From positions 113,518-177,517 of the forward strand of contig JACCHR010000034.1 of NCBI GenBank assembly GCA_013433145.1: a DNA stretch of 64,000 nucleotides. Reading direction: 5' to 3'. Positions 48,267-61,500 of this stretch are shown piece by piece. Under the pieces are notes generated by a model, which did no database searches, was not told the origin of the DNA, and worked only from the letters and a program-made list of their open reading frames with translations. Made by a program: the position numbers and the translations under genes. The stretch is from Ascaris suum (lineage: Eukaryota; Nematoda; Chromadorea; Rhabditida; Ascarididae). The first letter of the stretch is position 1. Each line of letters opens with the position of its first letter.

Positions 48267-50540
48267 TGAATAAGAAAGCAATCTATAATTTATGGCTTTT
48301 TATTGAAGGAATATTCTATAAGTTAATTGATGTATAGTTAACATTTGAAATTTATGGAACCGGATATTATGTGTACCCGATACGAATTTTTTGATACATC
48401 CGAGTATTTCATGTCAACGGAACATAATAATTAACTAGGAAAATAAGCTGAAAAGTTTTCCATATATCAGAAAAAACAGTTTGTTTTATGCATTTTAAAT
48501 TATTTATGTTGTCTTTTTCTTCGATTTATTTTACTCGTTGCTTTCGTTTGACTTATTTTTCTTTGGTATTCTTTAAATTCTTTCTCTTATTTCACTAAAT
48601 TGCTTTCATTATTAAGAATTTATTACTTATAAATCGTTGATTATTGAAGATAAATATTAAAATATAGCAGCATTGAATTCATATTAACTTATTGATAATA
48701 TTTATTCTGCAGTATTTCAACGTTTCAACGCTAAGAGAATCTTATCAGTAGTGATAAGCGGCAAATATTCGTCTCACTTTCGACAAGCAATTTTTTGCTT
48801 TATATTCTACCTTCTTAAGTAAACGCATTGAGCTCGATATTTTATTGTTGAAATCGTCGTTCGCTTTCTTTGCAATAATTTATTGCACTTTAATTTTTTA
48901 AAATTTATTTTATTTTCAATTCATATTTTGTATTTGTTGAATGTTTTTATTGGAATTTATAAATGAATTATTATTCATTCGAGCAATATTTAAGTATCAT
49001 TTTTTTTTTTCGCTCATTTGTAGCGATTTACTTCATTTTTCTCGTTATCTTTGAGAGGAAACAAAATGAAGATATCGCTAATTAAGAAGCAACAAACGTC
49101 GTTCATTAGAATCGATCCAAAATTCGAAGATCTATAAGAACTGTTTAGATTTTTGAATTTTTATAACTATTGCTTGAAGTTACTTACATGTTTGCTACTT
49201 TAGTAACCCTAAACTATTCAAGTCGCGTTTAGATTCATTGATTTGTTTAGGCTTTTTTTAAAAAAAATATTTTCCACTTGGTGCTTTAACGTTTGTTTTC
49301 CTATCTGTAAGGCATTTTGTTGATCTCTTTGAATGAAGTGAAAATCTCAAAAAATTTTTTTTCACAGTCAATTTTGGATTAACGCTTATGATGGTTATGC
49401 ATTTATAAAGTCGACATTTTTTTTGATGAGTTTCCTCCAAGATTGAATTCGAAAATTTTGCGAAGAGAATGAATGTACTCGGATTAGCGATTTTCTTACT
49501 CTTCTCGTTCCATTTTCTAATGTGGCTATCCTGAAACTCCCTTGAAAATGTTGAATTTTCCTGGAATCTTCCACAATTTCGGGTGAACGAAAGAGAACAT
49601 TCGTTACATTTGTAAAAGAAATAAAATATTTTGAAGAGCATAAAACGAGGTTGATATGATACGGATTTTTGGCAGATCTATTGCTCAGCAAAAATAGCTA
49701 ATAAATAAAAAGCGTATCTTTTTCCTCTCGAGGTTACTGTAGTGTTAGTGCTATGGATTTATATTCGTTGGTTGACTATGTGGATATTGAAGGATTGCTA
49801 TATTAGCGCTGTTATACACGAACGGATAAACTTTGCATATCAGCAACCGCTTAGCAGTAGAATAACCAACGTTAATAAGTTTCTTTAGTGATCAGCCTAG
49901 CCAGGTGCTTTATCAGTTATTGTGACGTTTGTCTGCTAAGTCATAAAGTGGAAGTATTGTTGGGTTTAAAGGTGGCGACTATTGTCTTATTCACAGGTGG
50001 ATGGGTGGACACACGTAGACATGCATGTACTTTAAAGTGAATCAAAAAACATGGAACGATTTTTTTTTTAGTGGTGATGCCATTTCCTTTGAAATTGACT
50101 AAAACAGTACGCATAGGTACCCATTAATGCTCATAGTTGTTGCTATATAGAGCTAACGAATAATAAAGCGAAGAAACGTTTAAGGTGGTTTTTATTGAGA
50201 CAGGAATCGCAACCTTCAATGCAATTTTCTCCAAATGAAGCCATTCTTGAGAATTCACAAAAATTTGTAAACCATTTAGTCCTCTCTTTAGTGCAAGGAC
50301 GAAAATGAATTTGACCACATTTTTAATAGTAGCCGATACAATTGAGGACCAATGTAACGGTCAATAAGAGTACAGTGTGTTTAATTTTTAAAATCTCAAT
50401 ATAAATATGTCACTATTTCGATAAATATTGAAAGTAATAACAACTAACTGACTAACAGCGAAGAGAACATCGTGTAACCCTTTCAACATGAAAGAATAGC
50501 GTGGGGACTGCATTTTGCTTCATCGCTGCGGAAATTTCGA
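48267..50540. other. Very AT-rich DNA, no supportable gene
   Basis: About 2.3 kb. The longest frames (49,258-49,691, minus) are Lys/Phe/Asn-rich and overlap each other in two frames, as expected from composition. No repeat or RNA gene was recognised. Confidence 0.45.
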
Positions 50541-50572
50541 ATGAAACTTTCTAGTTTTTCAGTTCAGCTCAT

Positions 50573-50790
50573 ATACATGCATGGGCGTATGTGCCTGCAC
50601 GAGAGTTTGTGTGTATGTGTGTGGTTCTGTTCGCCTATTTGCGTGTCTTGTGTATGTGGGTGTGTGGGACTTACGTGTGTGAGAATATGCATCTGTGTGT
50701 ATGTATGTATGCGCCTATGTTCATATGTTTGTGTTAATAGTGCGTCTGCGTTTATATGTATGCGTGTGTGCTCTAAGGTGTGTTTTGTGT
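50573..50790. repeat. Cryptic TG/TATG-rich repeat
   Basis: Alternating purine-pyrimidine, TG-rich sequence (gtgtgtatgtgtgtgg and similar). The 113-codon frame over it, full of Cys and Val, is produced by the repeat. A second such stretch lies at about 52,010-52,310. Confidence 0.75.
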
Positions 50791-50882
50791 TGTTGTGCTA
50801 TTTTGATATAAGCATCTCAGCAATGAATTTTTTGCTTTTTTCTTTTGACGCAAGTAGTGCATTAACGCCCATATCCGGATAA

Positions 50883-52009
50883 TTACATTTGAACGCTTTT
50901 CATTTTTCTGTCTTTCGCTAAAATCACGCCCACGTCTTACTGTACTAAGAACTCTGGCTTATATTTACTTGTTGTGAGTATAATACTGCAACTTAAAAAT
51001 AATAGATAACGGTTGTTAATTGCGAAATTTTCCTGTATAATTGCAAATTTGGAGAATTTTAGAAAGCTTTAAAGTACAACGAAAAGTTAGGGAAGCTTGA
51101 ATCGCCATCAGGAAGAGAAAGATTTATTTGCTGAGCTTACGGACGATTCTTCTTGTTAGTTTATTTTACTTTATTAATTTATCGCTTGGGAGAAATTTCT
51201 TTCGGATCTAATGAATTGGATTTGAGCCTGAGATTTTGTTTCTTTTTTTTTTTTTTTTTTGCTGAACGATGAAAGAGAGAGACGAACCTCGATTGAGATG
51301 TCATGTGCAAAAGGTAGTTTGATGCAACTGGTAAGATAGACATTCGCATATTTAGTGACGTTTGTTCTATCAGGATGGAGGAGGGATGGGTGGGAATAAT
51401 GAGGAGTCAGAACGTTGCGTTGATATGCTTGCAGAGGAAATTTTTGTGCCTATGAGAGAGCTTTCCATTTTGATGAAGTCTTCTAACATTTAATGGATTA
51501 TTCCTATTTTTTTATCGAGAATATAGTCTTTTCCTGAGCTACTCCACTCCACCTCAGCCCCACCTACCCCCCATTCCCCCACCATTTCTTCATTCTGATC
51601 TTAAGGCCAATGTTTTCCGTTCGTTTATAAAACGATTTTGTAATCTGGTACACTTCAAATTTCGCATCTCCTTAAAACGTAATAATATGTGATAACATTT
51701 CCTCTTTTCTATGACATTTTTTTGCAAATATTTTGTGTTTTTATTTCCGTTGATTTTGTATGAATCTTTAAAAAATTAGTTTTTTTTTTTTTTTAAATAT
51801 TGGAAGTTACGTTTGAGTGGTCAATTTTCGCGCACCGATATTTCTAGTTCGTCTAACATTGTCTTATTGGATTGGTTTAGTTTCAAACAAATTTCCATCT
51901 TCGTTGATTATTTACCTTTTTTTAAATGCATTTTTGCAAATTTACTTTTGGAAAGCACATTACAGCGCGAATAAAAATGCGAATTTTGATTTTCATTTGC
52001 GCGCATGTA
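50883..52009. other. AT-rich intergenic DNA, no gene seen
   Basis: T-rich runs and a C-rich patch at 51,541-51,590; no convincing exon. Confidence 0.4.
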
Positions 52010-52406
52010 GGTGTGAAATACGCGCGAGTGTGCATTATAACTTATGTGCATAAGTAAGCATAATATGTATATTCAAGCCTATCGGCCTATCTGTGCGTAT
52101 GTGTCTATCTGTGTATGCGTATGCATGTAGATGTGCATACCGATATTTTGCTCATGTATGCGTACGGCACATGTGCGTGTGTATGTGTTTCCTTGCTATT
52201 ATGTAATGTGCATATGCGTGCGTGTGTGGGGTATGTTTGTAGTTTCCTTTCATCACACGTGTGTGCGGTTTGGAAGAGCATGTGCACATATATGCACTGA
52301 TGTGTCCATTTTTCTTTGACTGAGAAATTTGCCTGCATTTAATCAATCATAGACCAAGTCTTTTGTGAAATTTCCACGATCGATCTGTTAAATTCTTACG
52401 AACATT

Positions 52407-52500
52407 AAAAAATCTTTGGGCATTTTTGCAGACAGTCGGCTGTCCCATCATATAAAAAATCTTCGGGCATTTATGGAGACAGTCCGGCTGTCATCATACG
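52407..52500. repeat. Two tandem 47-bp units with an internal dyad
   Basis: Units start at 52,407 and 52,454 (aaaaaatctt[t/c]gggcattt). Each holds the imperfect dyad gacagtc-ggctgtc. A third degenerate copy (ggacagtcgaatcc) is visible near 52,550. The arrangement resembles small regulatory or satellite-seed repeats; the role is unknown. Confidence 0.7.
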
Positions 52501-52661
52501 TTTGGCTCGCTTACGAACGTTTTTTTTTTTTTTTTGGATTTTGTATGGACAGTCGAATCCATTAAAATATTGGATGCTAAACTGTGAGCAAATTTTAGTC
52601 TTTATTTTTTTCGAAATTTGGCGAAATTCATAAACATAATGAGTGGTAGTGAAAAAACCTG

Positions 52662-53707
52662 ATGGTATTTGAGGGTTCTATCACGCTTCTCCTTCTTCCG
52701 TTATTTTTTTCACTACTGTTCGCTTCGACTGTTTCAAATCAATGGAGTGATAAAAACTGTTCGCTTCGTATTCACATCGTATACGATGCATCAATGGAAG
52801 TGATATTTGCGGAAAATGCGCCTACTTCCGCGTCCTTATTTTTCATAATCATTTCCACCGACTTGAAAAAGAGGAGCATTATAATCGAGTATAAAGCTAG
52901 TTTCTATTGTGCGTTGAAATTTAAGATGATTGTTTTGCGCTAATGGTCAACGGACATAGCGCCAACCCCACATCCTACTAGCAATAAATAGTCACTTGTT
53001 GTCCATCATATTGGGTTTAATAAGTATGACATATATTTATAGGCAGTATGTTCACTAAGATGATGAAAAAGTTGACTTTTGACGATTAAATTAGAATCTC
53101 ATAAGAAATGGATGGAGAAAAGCGTTGCAAATTATCACACTTCATTATTGTCATCGTTCATTAACGTTGCAATCAATATACTTAATTCAAATTTTTACAC
53201 TTATAAGAAATTTCACATTTTTCAATTTTTTTTTTCTCGAAAAAATCATAGAAAATATTTTAGGAAAATAGATTTTCGAAATAATTTATTTAATAGATAG
53301 CGATTATCTATATGAATCAATTGCTGAGGAATTTTTCTAATGCTGAATTCATTTTTTCATTAAAATATTTTCGCGATTTTTGATTTTATTGTCGTAAATT
53401 ATCATCGTAGATCATCGTCGTGCAAAGTCAACACAATACAGCAAAACGGAGTTTGACGATGTTTTTTTTTTTTTTTTTGAAGAAAAAATAGCACATTTCA
53501 ATGAAATTTAGAGTGTATGAAACTATGGCTTTTGCAGACTTAGCGTTCTACTACGAATTTCAATTTTTCGATACGACTAATTTTAGTACAATGATTCTTA
53601 ATGCAGATTTACCTATTCGAATTGTCTCAGCGGCTGTATTGAAAGAATTGCATAAAAACATTACACCTAATCAGAATAAATGGATTCTTATAGATGTTCA
53701 CGAATGA
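52662..53707 (+). CDS. Candidate small secreted protein, two exons, unrecognised
   Basis: The ATG at 52,662 is followed by a signal-peptide-like stretch (ITLLLLPLFFSLLFASTVS) and a hydrophilic segment (WSDKNCSLRIHIVYDASMEV), in DNA clearly richer in GC than its flanks; this frame ends at 52,941-52,943. A terminal exon at 53,538-53,707 behind tggcttttgcAG encodes about 56 residues ending NKWILIDVHE and TGA. The second exon is supported by its partial paralogue in left block B, where conserved residues survive despite frame breaks. The link between the two exons and the exon 1 donor are inferred. No family is recognised. Confidence 0.38.
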
Positions 53708-54520
53708 AACATATTGATAAACAAATATTTTTGAGAAATTTAGTTTATTGTTTGTTTTTAAGTTGTAACTTCTCATGTGATTATTCTAACATCCATATTA
53801 TATATAAATGCAAATTTTGATACAATTGTAATGAATATAAAGTTATCTTTATTAATATAATCTAAAAGTGTTAGATTTAATTAGATAATTTATATCACTT
53901 CAGCGCTTTTAATGTTTTAACCGACAAATTCAAATTATCTTCGGGGCGAAAAAAAACAGTAGCAAAAGAATTAACATTTTACATATTGGATGGCGATCAC
54001 TTCTCAAGATATTCTTTATATTATTAGCCATGAACTTTTAGTTGGTTATACTGGAGGTTATTTATATATATAATGTATATATATGTAATTGGGGGGGGGG
54101 GGGGGTCAAATGCACAATGTGTGTTTGATTTATGAGCTTTGCGCAGAGCATATTAGTCGGTTTAGCAGTATACGGTTGAAGAGTTGCTCATTTCGGTTGC
54201 GGCAGATGACTCATCGAACGTAGTTTTTTTTGCCGCCTCTATAACCAACCTATCTCTGCAAATAAAACTAATTCAATTTTTATCATTTAAATTCTATTTT
54301 TCATTTATTTTTATGTTTTAGGTTTTACTTTCGTTTTTTTTTGTGGAGTAATTAAGTGTTTTTTGTAGAGTTTGAGATGTAATAGATTTAAAAAAAAGTC
54401 GAATTTTTTTTTTTTTCATTGCTGAAAAATATTATTTCATTATGAAAATAATCTGCGCTTGATTATATTTCTAATAAAATGGTAAAACAAAAATTTTGTT
54501 GCTTTGGTAGATAAGATCCT
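53625..54520. repeat. Inverted block B, right copy
   Basis: Reverse complement of about 20,915-21,765, including the poly-G tract 54,091-54,105 and the adjacent TA-rich sequence. Its inner end overlaps the terminal exon at 53,538-53,707, which is intact here and broken in the left copy. Confidence 0.88.
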
Positions 54521-56419
54521 AATTTCTACAACCATACTATAATGAATATTTTTATGCAAATTTTATATATGCAAATTTTTTTTCACACTGAAATTTAATT
54601 TATTTTAATTTGAAGAGTGTAATTGTGATTAGGGCGATCGTTATTGTCACAATCGAGAGCAATCGAATTTCTGCATTGTATTTGATCTGGTTGTTTTTTT
54701 GAGCAATCGAGAAACTTGTTTGCTGCAATGATCTCGCAATGACTTCATCGTTCCTCCTACTTCCTTGCCTAAACATCTATCGCAATCATCATTTGAAATT
54801 CTTTTATATGCGTTTTTTATTTTCTCAGTCTATTTTTATTCTTTTTTTTATTTATCTATTTTATAGGTGATATTTTATTTGCGATCACATTTATTTAATT
54901 ATTATTATATTACTCATACTTGTTAGAGTAGAATTAATAAGGATGAGAGATAAAAAATGTTTTTATGTTTATTCGAATGTTTCCTTAAATATTACATTTA
55001 AGGAATGTTTTTCAACTCATCAAAACAATATGCCTTCTCATGCGAATAGGGAAATATGTAAATGATTTGAATTTCTTGCTCTAATTAAAGGATTCTGGTT
55101 TTAACAATTATAAAATTCGAACTATATATTCATTTTGGTATGAAATTTAATGCTTCGAAATAATTTTTAATGAACTATAACGGATGCTTCTATGTTCCCC
55201 TCTCATATTCTAGTCTAATGTTCAAATGTTTTTCCCCTCCTCCCTTTTGGGTGGGGGCATAAAGGGGAGGGGGTGAGAAGAGAGAGAAAAGGAAGCGGAA
55301 ACAGAAGAACAATTAAACAAGTCCTTGAATGCAGTTAGTTCAAACGCGCTGGGCGGTCGTCACATTTGAGAACAATGATATATGAATGTGACCCTGAGAG
55401 AGCGCGCGTCGACACTCCACTAGTACTGATACTTGTTTATACCACAACCAGTAACGGAGGTGGGTGGTGGGGGGGGGGGGGGGAGGAAACGATGAATATC
55501 TTTAATGATATTTTATAAATTTGTGTGTCGACGTTTACTGTAGATTTCAAGTTTGTCTATTAATCACCTACAGGAGAAGCTTTGCAAAAATAAATGAACA
55601 AAAAAAGAAAACGACATTTTCGTTGCAAAGAAATTCCCTATGAGCGTGATCTATTTGATTTAAGGAAAAAAAATCAATGAAATATAATATATTATTTTAT
55701 TATTTATCGAATTGTTTGAAATTATTTATTATAATAATTGAAATTGAGAAATAGATTTAATCTAGCAGTTTCCTTTTCTTAATATATGCTTTAATTTTGA
55801 ATTTGTTTTACAATAAATTTAACGATACGAACACTAACTTTATTACACTTATTTGAAAATAATATTAAGCGCAATTCAATGGGATGCAAAATATTCGTTA
55901 AAATCACTTATTTTTAATCATTTATCACCTAGAAAAAAAAAAACAATCAGTGCGCCACTATCATCGAATATTTTATCAAATCATTTATCAAAAGAATATA
56001 AGCTTTATTTTTCTCGATTTTTGAAATAATTTTTTTTCGTATTTTCATAAAGCAATTTTTTAAGAAATATTAATAAAAAAAATATAAACAAATAAAACGA
56101 GAGATGCTCATTTTATGTATATTTAATTAAATTTTTTTGTGAGATAACAAACGAAGAATTAAGTTAAATAAGAGAGAATAATTAGAAGGAACAATTTTGG
56201 ATATATTTCGAGCATTGAAAAGATATAAAAATAAAGAAAAATTTCCAACTATCAATGATGGAAAATCAAAATTTCATCTTAATTCTCTTCTCTCTGGATA
56301 GTTAATAAATCATTCTTCAAATATTTGAATTTTTTATTTGCAAATGCATCCATTCGTAAGATTCAATTGAGTTCGTTCATTTACGAGAATTTGCGAGAAA
56401 AATAAGCTTCAAGGCACTT

Positions 56420-56545
56420 ATGATTTTGTTGCAAAAATTGCAAATATGTTTGCAATTTTTGCAATATGCAAAATGTTTTGCAAAAACAACATGACATTTA
56501 TTGAGCAAAAATTTGCATTAAATATGCATATGCAAATTACGTTAG
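56420..56545. repeat. Cluster of TTGCAAA/TGCAAAT motifs
   Basis: Dense irregular repeats of ttgcaaa, ttgcaat and atgcaaat on both strands. Similar clusters lie at about 58,930-59,035 and 63,650-63,770. Confidence 0.6.
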
Positions 56546-57444
56546 ACAGTTTACGCGCAAAATCCCGATTGCAATGTCGATTTTTGTTGAAATATATGAA
56601 ATCTTTTTCTAGTTTGTTGTGAACATATTTTGTGTCTCAGAGAAACATTCAGTGGGTTTTATGTGCTTGCGAGTTGCTATGTCGATTTTTTAAAAGAGCT
56701 TCTACACTATAAGGAAAAACTCGATCTACTCTTTTTTTTTCCAATCTAGTTGTTTTATGGATTTTTTTAGTCTGGATTGATCTTTGATCGCCTTTCACGT
56801 TGCACATTCCTTAGTTAATGCAGCACACAAACGAGCACTTTACAATTCTTTCTCGAACGTTGCTTACTGCTTAGCAAATAAAAAAAGAAATGTATTAACA
56901 GTATAAAGTTTCTATTGATTTTGTTCTTTGAATAATATCAGAAGTTACAAAGCGCATATATTTCATATATTTGATGTTAAATAAATAATTCATAAAGCGG
57001 TATTGATATATGAATAAAGCGAATTTTTCCGCTCGAGTGACGTGAAATTCTAAACAGTATACGATATTTCTGCTTTTCGTATCGAATTTAAAACATCGAT
57101 AAGCTTTTAAAAATGTGCTAGAACGATGCTTGAAGTATATTTAGAACAGCATAGTTATTGTCATTCGTATCTATAAAAGCAATGTCAATCTAATGCACTC
57201 TAAAACTAAGCTGTAAAATATTTGCCTCCGATTAATGATTTCATTGTTCGCGCCGCTTTTTGAAAATACCGATAAGTAAGATGTTGAAAATCACCCCGTA
57301 AATGACGCAAATATCGAGAAAGAAACCACATAAAGATGCATACTTTTACCTTTGATTATATTGCATCGATGATAGATTTCACAGTAGACATCTGCACTCG
57401 TTTCCGTCGCTTTTAAAATCTCCACTACAATCAATCATCAGTAA

Positions 57445-57464
57445 TCAATATCTATATATCTATA

Positions 57465-57503
<39 letters not shown>

Positions 57504-57560
57504 CCTCTATCTAATATATATATATATATATATATTATTTCTATAATATATATATATGCG
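57445..57560. repeat. Interrupted (TA)n microsatellites
   Basis: Several TA runs separated by short non-repeat sequence (tacctctatc, tatttct). Confidence 0.85.
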
Positions 57561-58432
57561 CTATAATGTGCGATATATTCAGGAGGTTTCCTAACTTCAC
57601 GCTTAGTGATTGTCGAGTTGAAGTTGTCCAACGAAGAAGAAGTGAAATATTTGCAAAACTAAACGATTGATAAAATTTTGAGGTAACATCAAACGGAAAC
57701 CTTTACTAGTAGGAATTATCAAAAAATATGCCTGTGTTCAATAATCGTTCAATAAGCCTGTAAGTGCAATAAGCCAATCCTTCGTTTGTAATGGATGATT
57801 TCAGTTAAAAAAAAACATCTTCACGAGAATGAACCTTCTAGAAAGATCGCGTGATTAACCACTCTTGAGAATGTTGAATTAGTGCCAACAATTAAACAAA
57901 CAATTGAAATAAATAGCACACATATTAAGGGCGTCATAAAGCATCGATACTAAAATATTTTCATGAAAATAAAACACAAGGAATAAAATTCGACGCTCTA
58001 CTCGAATTCGCTTCAGCAGAAAAAGAGCATTCTTTGATTCTGGAATATTAATTTCTTTAATTTCAGTTTAGTTCTCAAAAACCATAAAATCATTGCGAGA
58101 ATAAATTTCACCACTAGCGATCAAATGTAATGATGCCTATATATGTATTGATCGATTAGCGAATATGTTTCTTATTGATCGTTGTGAAAGACAAAATTTA
58201 AATTTTATAAAAAAATTCAACATTTTTTTTGCAACTTGTTAAGTTTATGTTCCTTCACAAACGAAGAGTTTGGATAGCAAATGAGCGAATATAATTGATC
58301 ATTCAATGATTAAAATCCAATCGATTTTATTGTAACATTATAGTAAATCATAATCGTTTAATGATGACAAAGTGTCTCGTATCTTTTAGTATTGTTTATG
58401 AATAAGCGGGAGGTATTCTTTCTTGTTTCAAG

Positions 58433-58560
58433 GCATCATAGCATCACAATCTAGAGCGGGAAGCGGCGAACTGTTAGTTGACCCACCACGTACTTATCGT
58501 CGGACTCGTTTACAATCGACACGTAGGAATGAACGATATGATTTATCGTTCGCTGATAAT
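58433..58560 (+). CDS. Candidate exon (basic, Arg-rich), unrecognised
   Basis: Behind tcttgtttcaAG the frame reads IIASQSRAGSGELLVDPPRT, then RRTRLQSTRRNERYDL. The DNA is richer in GC than the surrounding 10 kb, as real exons in this window are. If the donor is atttatc|gttcgc (phase 2), it would join in phase to the exon at 63,868, giving ...ERYDL-S-YELLKY.... No domain is recognised; the Arg-rich stretch would suit a cytoplasmic tail. Confidence 0.35.
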
Positions 58561-61500
58561 ATTCTAAATGCGCCTCTCATTTCACTGATTACATTCATTT
58601 TTTAGATATACTTGCAGTAACCTCCATGAATACAACGAATCTTTCAATAGAAGAAGACTTGTCGTCTTATCGCATCGTTTAATATTTATTGCAACTATCG
58701 TAGAAATATTCGGAAGAAATAATGGTGCGAATCTCTTTTCCACATAATGCAACGATATTTTTTACTTATTCGAATATTTATTTAATCTAATTTCAATTAA
58801 AATTTTCAATTTTTAAATATCGATAAAGAATGCAATATTTGAAAAATATTTCGTATCCTATGAATTGATTCTTTTGGAGAGATGCAAGTAAGATTTGCTT
58901 TATGGTATGCGCAGATTAGTGGAAATTTCTTTGCACATTGCAATGCAATTATAATCGTATTGCAAAGTGTTTATAAAATGCAATGCGATTAAAAATTGTA
59001 AAACATTATAATTGCAAAATAAAGTTGCAAATAGGTGAAGCAAAAATTGATAATTATGTTGCCAAAGTTGAACTTATGTGTTCAACATTTTGCTTCTGGG
59101 TATATATAAACACAATGTGCGTTTTGTTTACAAATGTAGAATAAAGGGAAATTTTCTTCGTCGATAAAAAAAAATCAATTGGAATGTTCCAAAAATTGAG
59201 TGTTTGATGTGTTTTTAGCTGAAGCAATGATCGTTCAATGAAGTGAGCGATGAAGCGTTTCTTACAATTAACATTCTAATTTTATCATTTTCACATAAAC
59301 GATAGCATTAAATTTTCTGGGGAATTTTATATCAACATATTAAAAAAAAAATTCATTGCAAAAAAAAATAAATCAATAAAATTCTATTATATTTTTTCTA
59401 AGTTCTTTTCTTCCTACCAAATTTTAAACTTTATTTTTTCTAATATACTTTCTACGACTAATATTTGCGCTCTATTTGAATTTTTTTGCATTTTTTTTCA
59501 ACGTTGGAGAAAAAAAAAAATTCTCCAATTTTTATGCATATATTCATAGAATTTTCCGCACGGCTATCTCATATTTTCATAAAATTTTCCCACATCTTTT
59601 ATTCAAATTTTTGTAAAAAAAATTTTCCACTTTCTCATCTTTCTCATTGATTGCAGCATTTAACGAAAATAACCTTCCGAAATAATCAATACAATGAAGC
59701 ATTTTTGAGATAATCGAAAAATTTCTTGAAAAATATCTCACCATTTTGATGCTTACAAATTGTTATAGGAAGCAATTAGATTGCCATACATAAAATTATC
59801 ACTTATCAATTTATTTCTTCTTCTGCTTTGGCAAAGCGCCAAGGAAGGTTTTTTCTAAAATTTTTCCATACTAATCGACAAGTACGCATAAAAATATTCA
59901 ACTAACAAAATAGAATATTGTATATTTTCTAATTCTTTTCATATGATTATCGAACTAATAATGTTGTCAATAAAAACAGATATTTCAAAAAAGAAATTTT
60001 TTTTCGGTTTGAGTTTATTAAATAAGCCTGCTAAGTTTATGATCCTAAATAAGTCGTATGTTTGAAATACATTTTGCATATGTTATAGCGTGAAATTAAG
60101 CATAGCGATACTGAACTATTTCAGTTACCACATAATTTGGATGCCTTATATAAATTAATTGCTATGACGTTTCATTATTTGAGAGTATTGCGCACTTTAG
60201 TCAATAGACTTATTTTAGATAGATTAGCGATTTTCATTTCATCGAAGAGTTTCCACGGATGAAAGGATTGGAGCCGGGATTCTAGCTTCAATTCCTTCTT
60301 TGAAAAACTTCCACATTAAAATTAAACGAGCATGAATATCATCATATTACAATATCGATGAGCGATAATAATCCGTGGATTTGCTTTATCAAACATCTTC
60401 CATAGCGTTTACTTTTTTTTTTCTTCGACACATTTTGTATTCATATTTTACACAATTGTCGATAATTCGAGCAAAATACTAAAATCTAAACTCATTGGAA
60501 TATAAATATATTCCCGCAAAAAATATGCCCTAATATTTTAACGCGATTTAATCCTCCCTTAAGCTTCATATATTCATTATACGTTGGTAAAAAATTTTTA
60601 TTGTAGATGAACATTATAGATAATTCAATTTTTATATTTTACACTTAGACGTTAAAATCGAGAGAAAATAACCATAAATTTGCGTTATTTTAATACGGTA
60701 AACGTGAGATCAAGAGTGAATTGAGGTGAATGAGGTGAATTTTCCAAACAATATAAGAAACACCGCAACTAAAAAGTCTCCAGAAGTTTTCCCATCGCTA
60801 ATAGAAAAGAAAATATGCAAATTTGAAAACGTAATTCATTTTTTTTTTGTAAGGTTATCCATATTACATTATGCATTAATGCTATAACGATTTACAACTT
60901 TTAGCCGTTGATTGAAGTCAATCTCAAGATGTTTTCTTTTTTTTGTATGATTTTCATATAGCGTCTCTTCATACCGATCTAGTCTTTTTTTATTTTTTCT
61001 TATTTATTTATTTTATTATTTGTTTTTATCTCTTTCTCTCCTTCTCTCTTTATTTAACGGACATTTGTAATCTATTTTCATCGAATATAAATTTATATGG
61101 TGACACTATTTATTGACCTTACGAGGATGCAAATTTCCTTTCATCCGAATATTTATGCAAATTCTAATATGCTAATGAAATTTTCAGTTTCATATTCTGT
61201 TGCGTTTTTTTTTTCGGCAGTATAACTGCAATTTTACAAACGCTGCTTCACTCTGTTGCCTCAAAAATTCTCGAAACAGTTTTAATTTTAATCCCCCAAT
61301 GCATAATGAAATGGTGAAGGTTAGGTCAGGTTTGAACAGCTCAAGTTTATTCATCCTCTGCACTTTTCGCTTGATTTCTTCGTCAATGATGGTACTTTTG
61401 CGAGGGTTAAGTGTTCGATATTACGGCGGTAGCGAAATAAGAAAAAATGTTGAAATGGCAATAAATGTATGAAAAATAAGAAAAAAAAAATATTTCGAAA

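Larger units (their letters stand above)
54521..58432. other. Very AT-rich DNA, no supportable gene
   Basis: About 3.9 kb. Contents seen: a G-rich patch at 55,230-55,300 and poly-G at about 55,469-55,483; TGCAA/ATGCAAAT-rich sequence at 56,420-56,545; broken TA repeats at about 57,445-57,560. No convincing exon on either strand. Confidence 0.45.

Noticed and set aside
49258..49691. 127- and 98-codon minus-strand frames
   Set aside because: They overlap in two frames, are Lys/Phe/Asn-rich, and the apparent CNEC lacks the His pair of a zinc finger.
50541..50882. 113-codon Cys-rich frame
   Set aside because: Produced by the TG/TATG-rich repeat; no start context or partner exon.
52105..52346. 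Several overlapping frames on both strands
   Set aside because: All arise from the TG/CA-rich repeat at 52,010-52,310.
52740..52830. Possible last exon of the C16orf89 homologue (NCSLRIH)
   Set aside because: Only a loose resemblance to the GCSSH region, and it would need splicing across the whole repeat arm.
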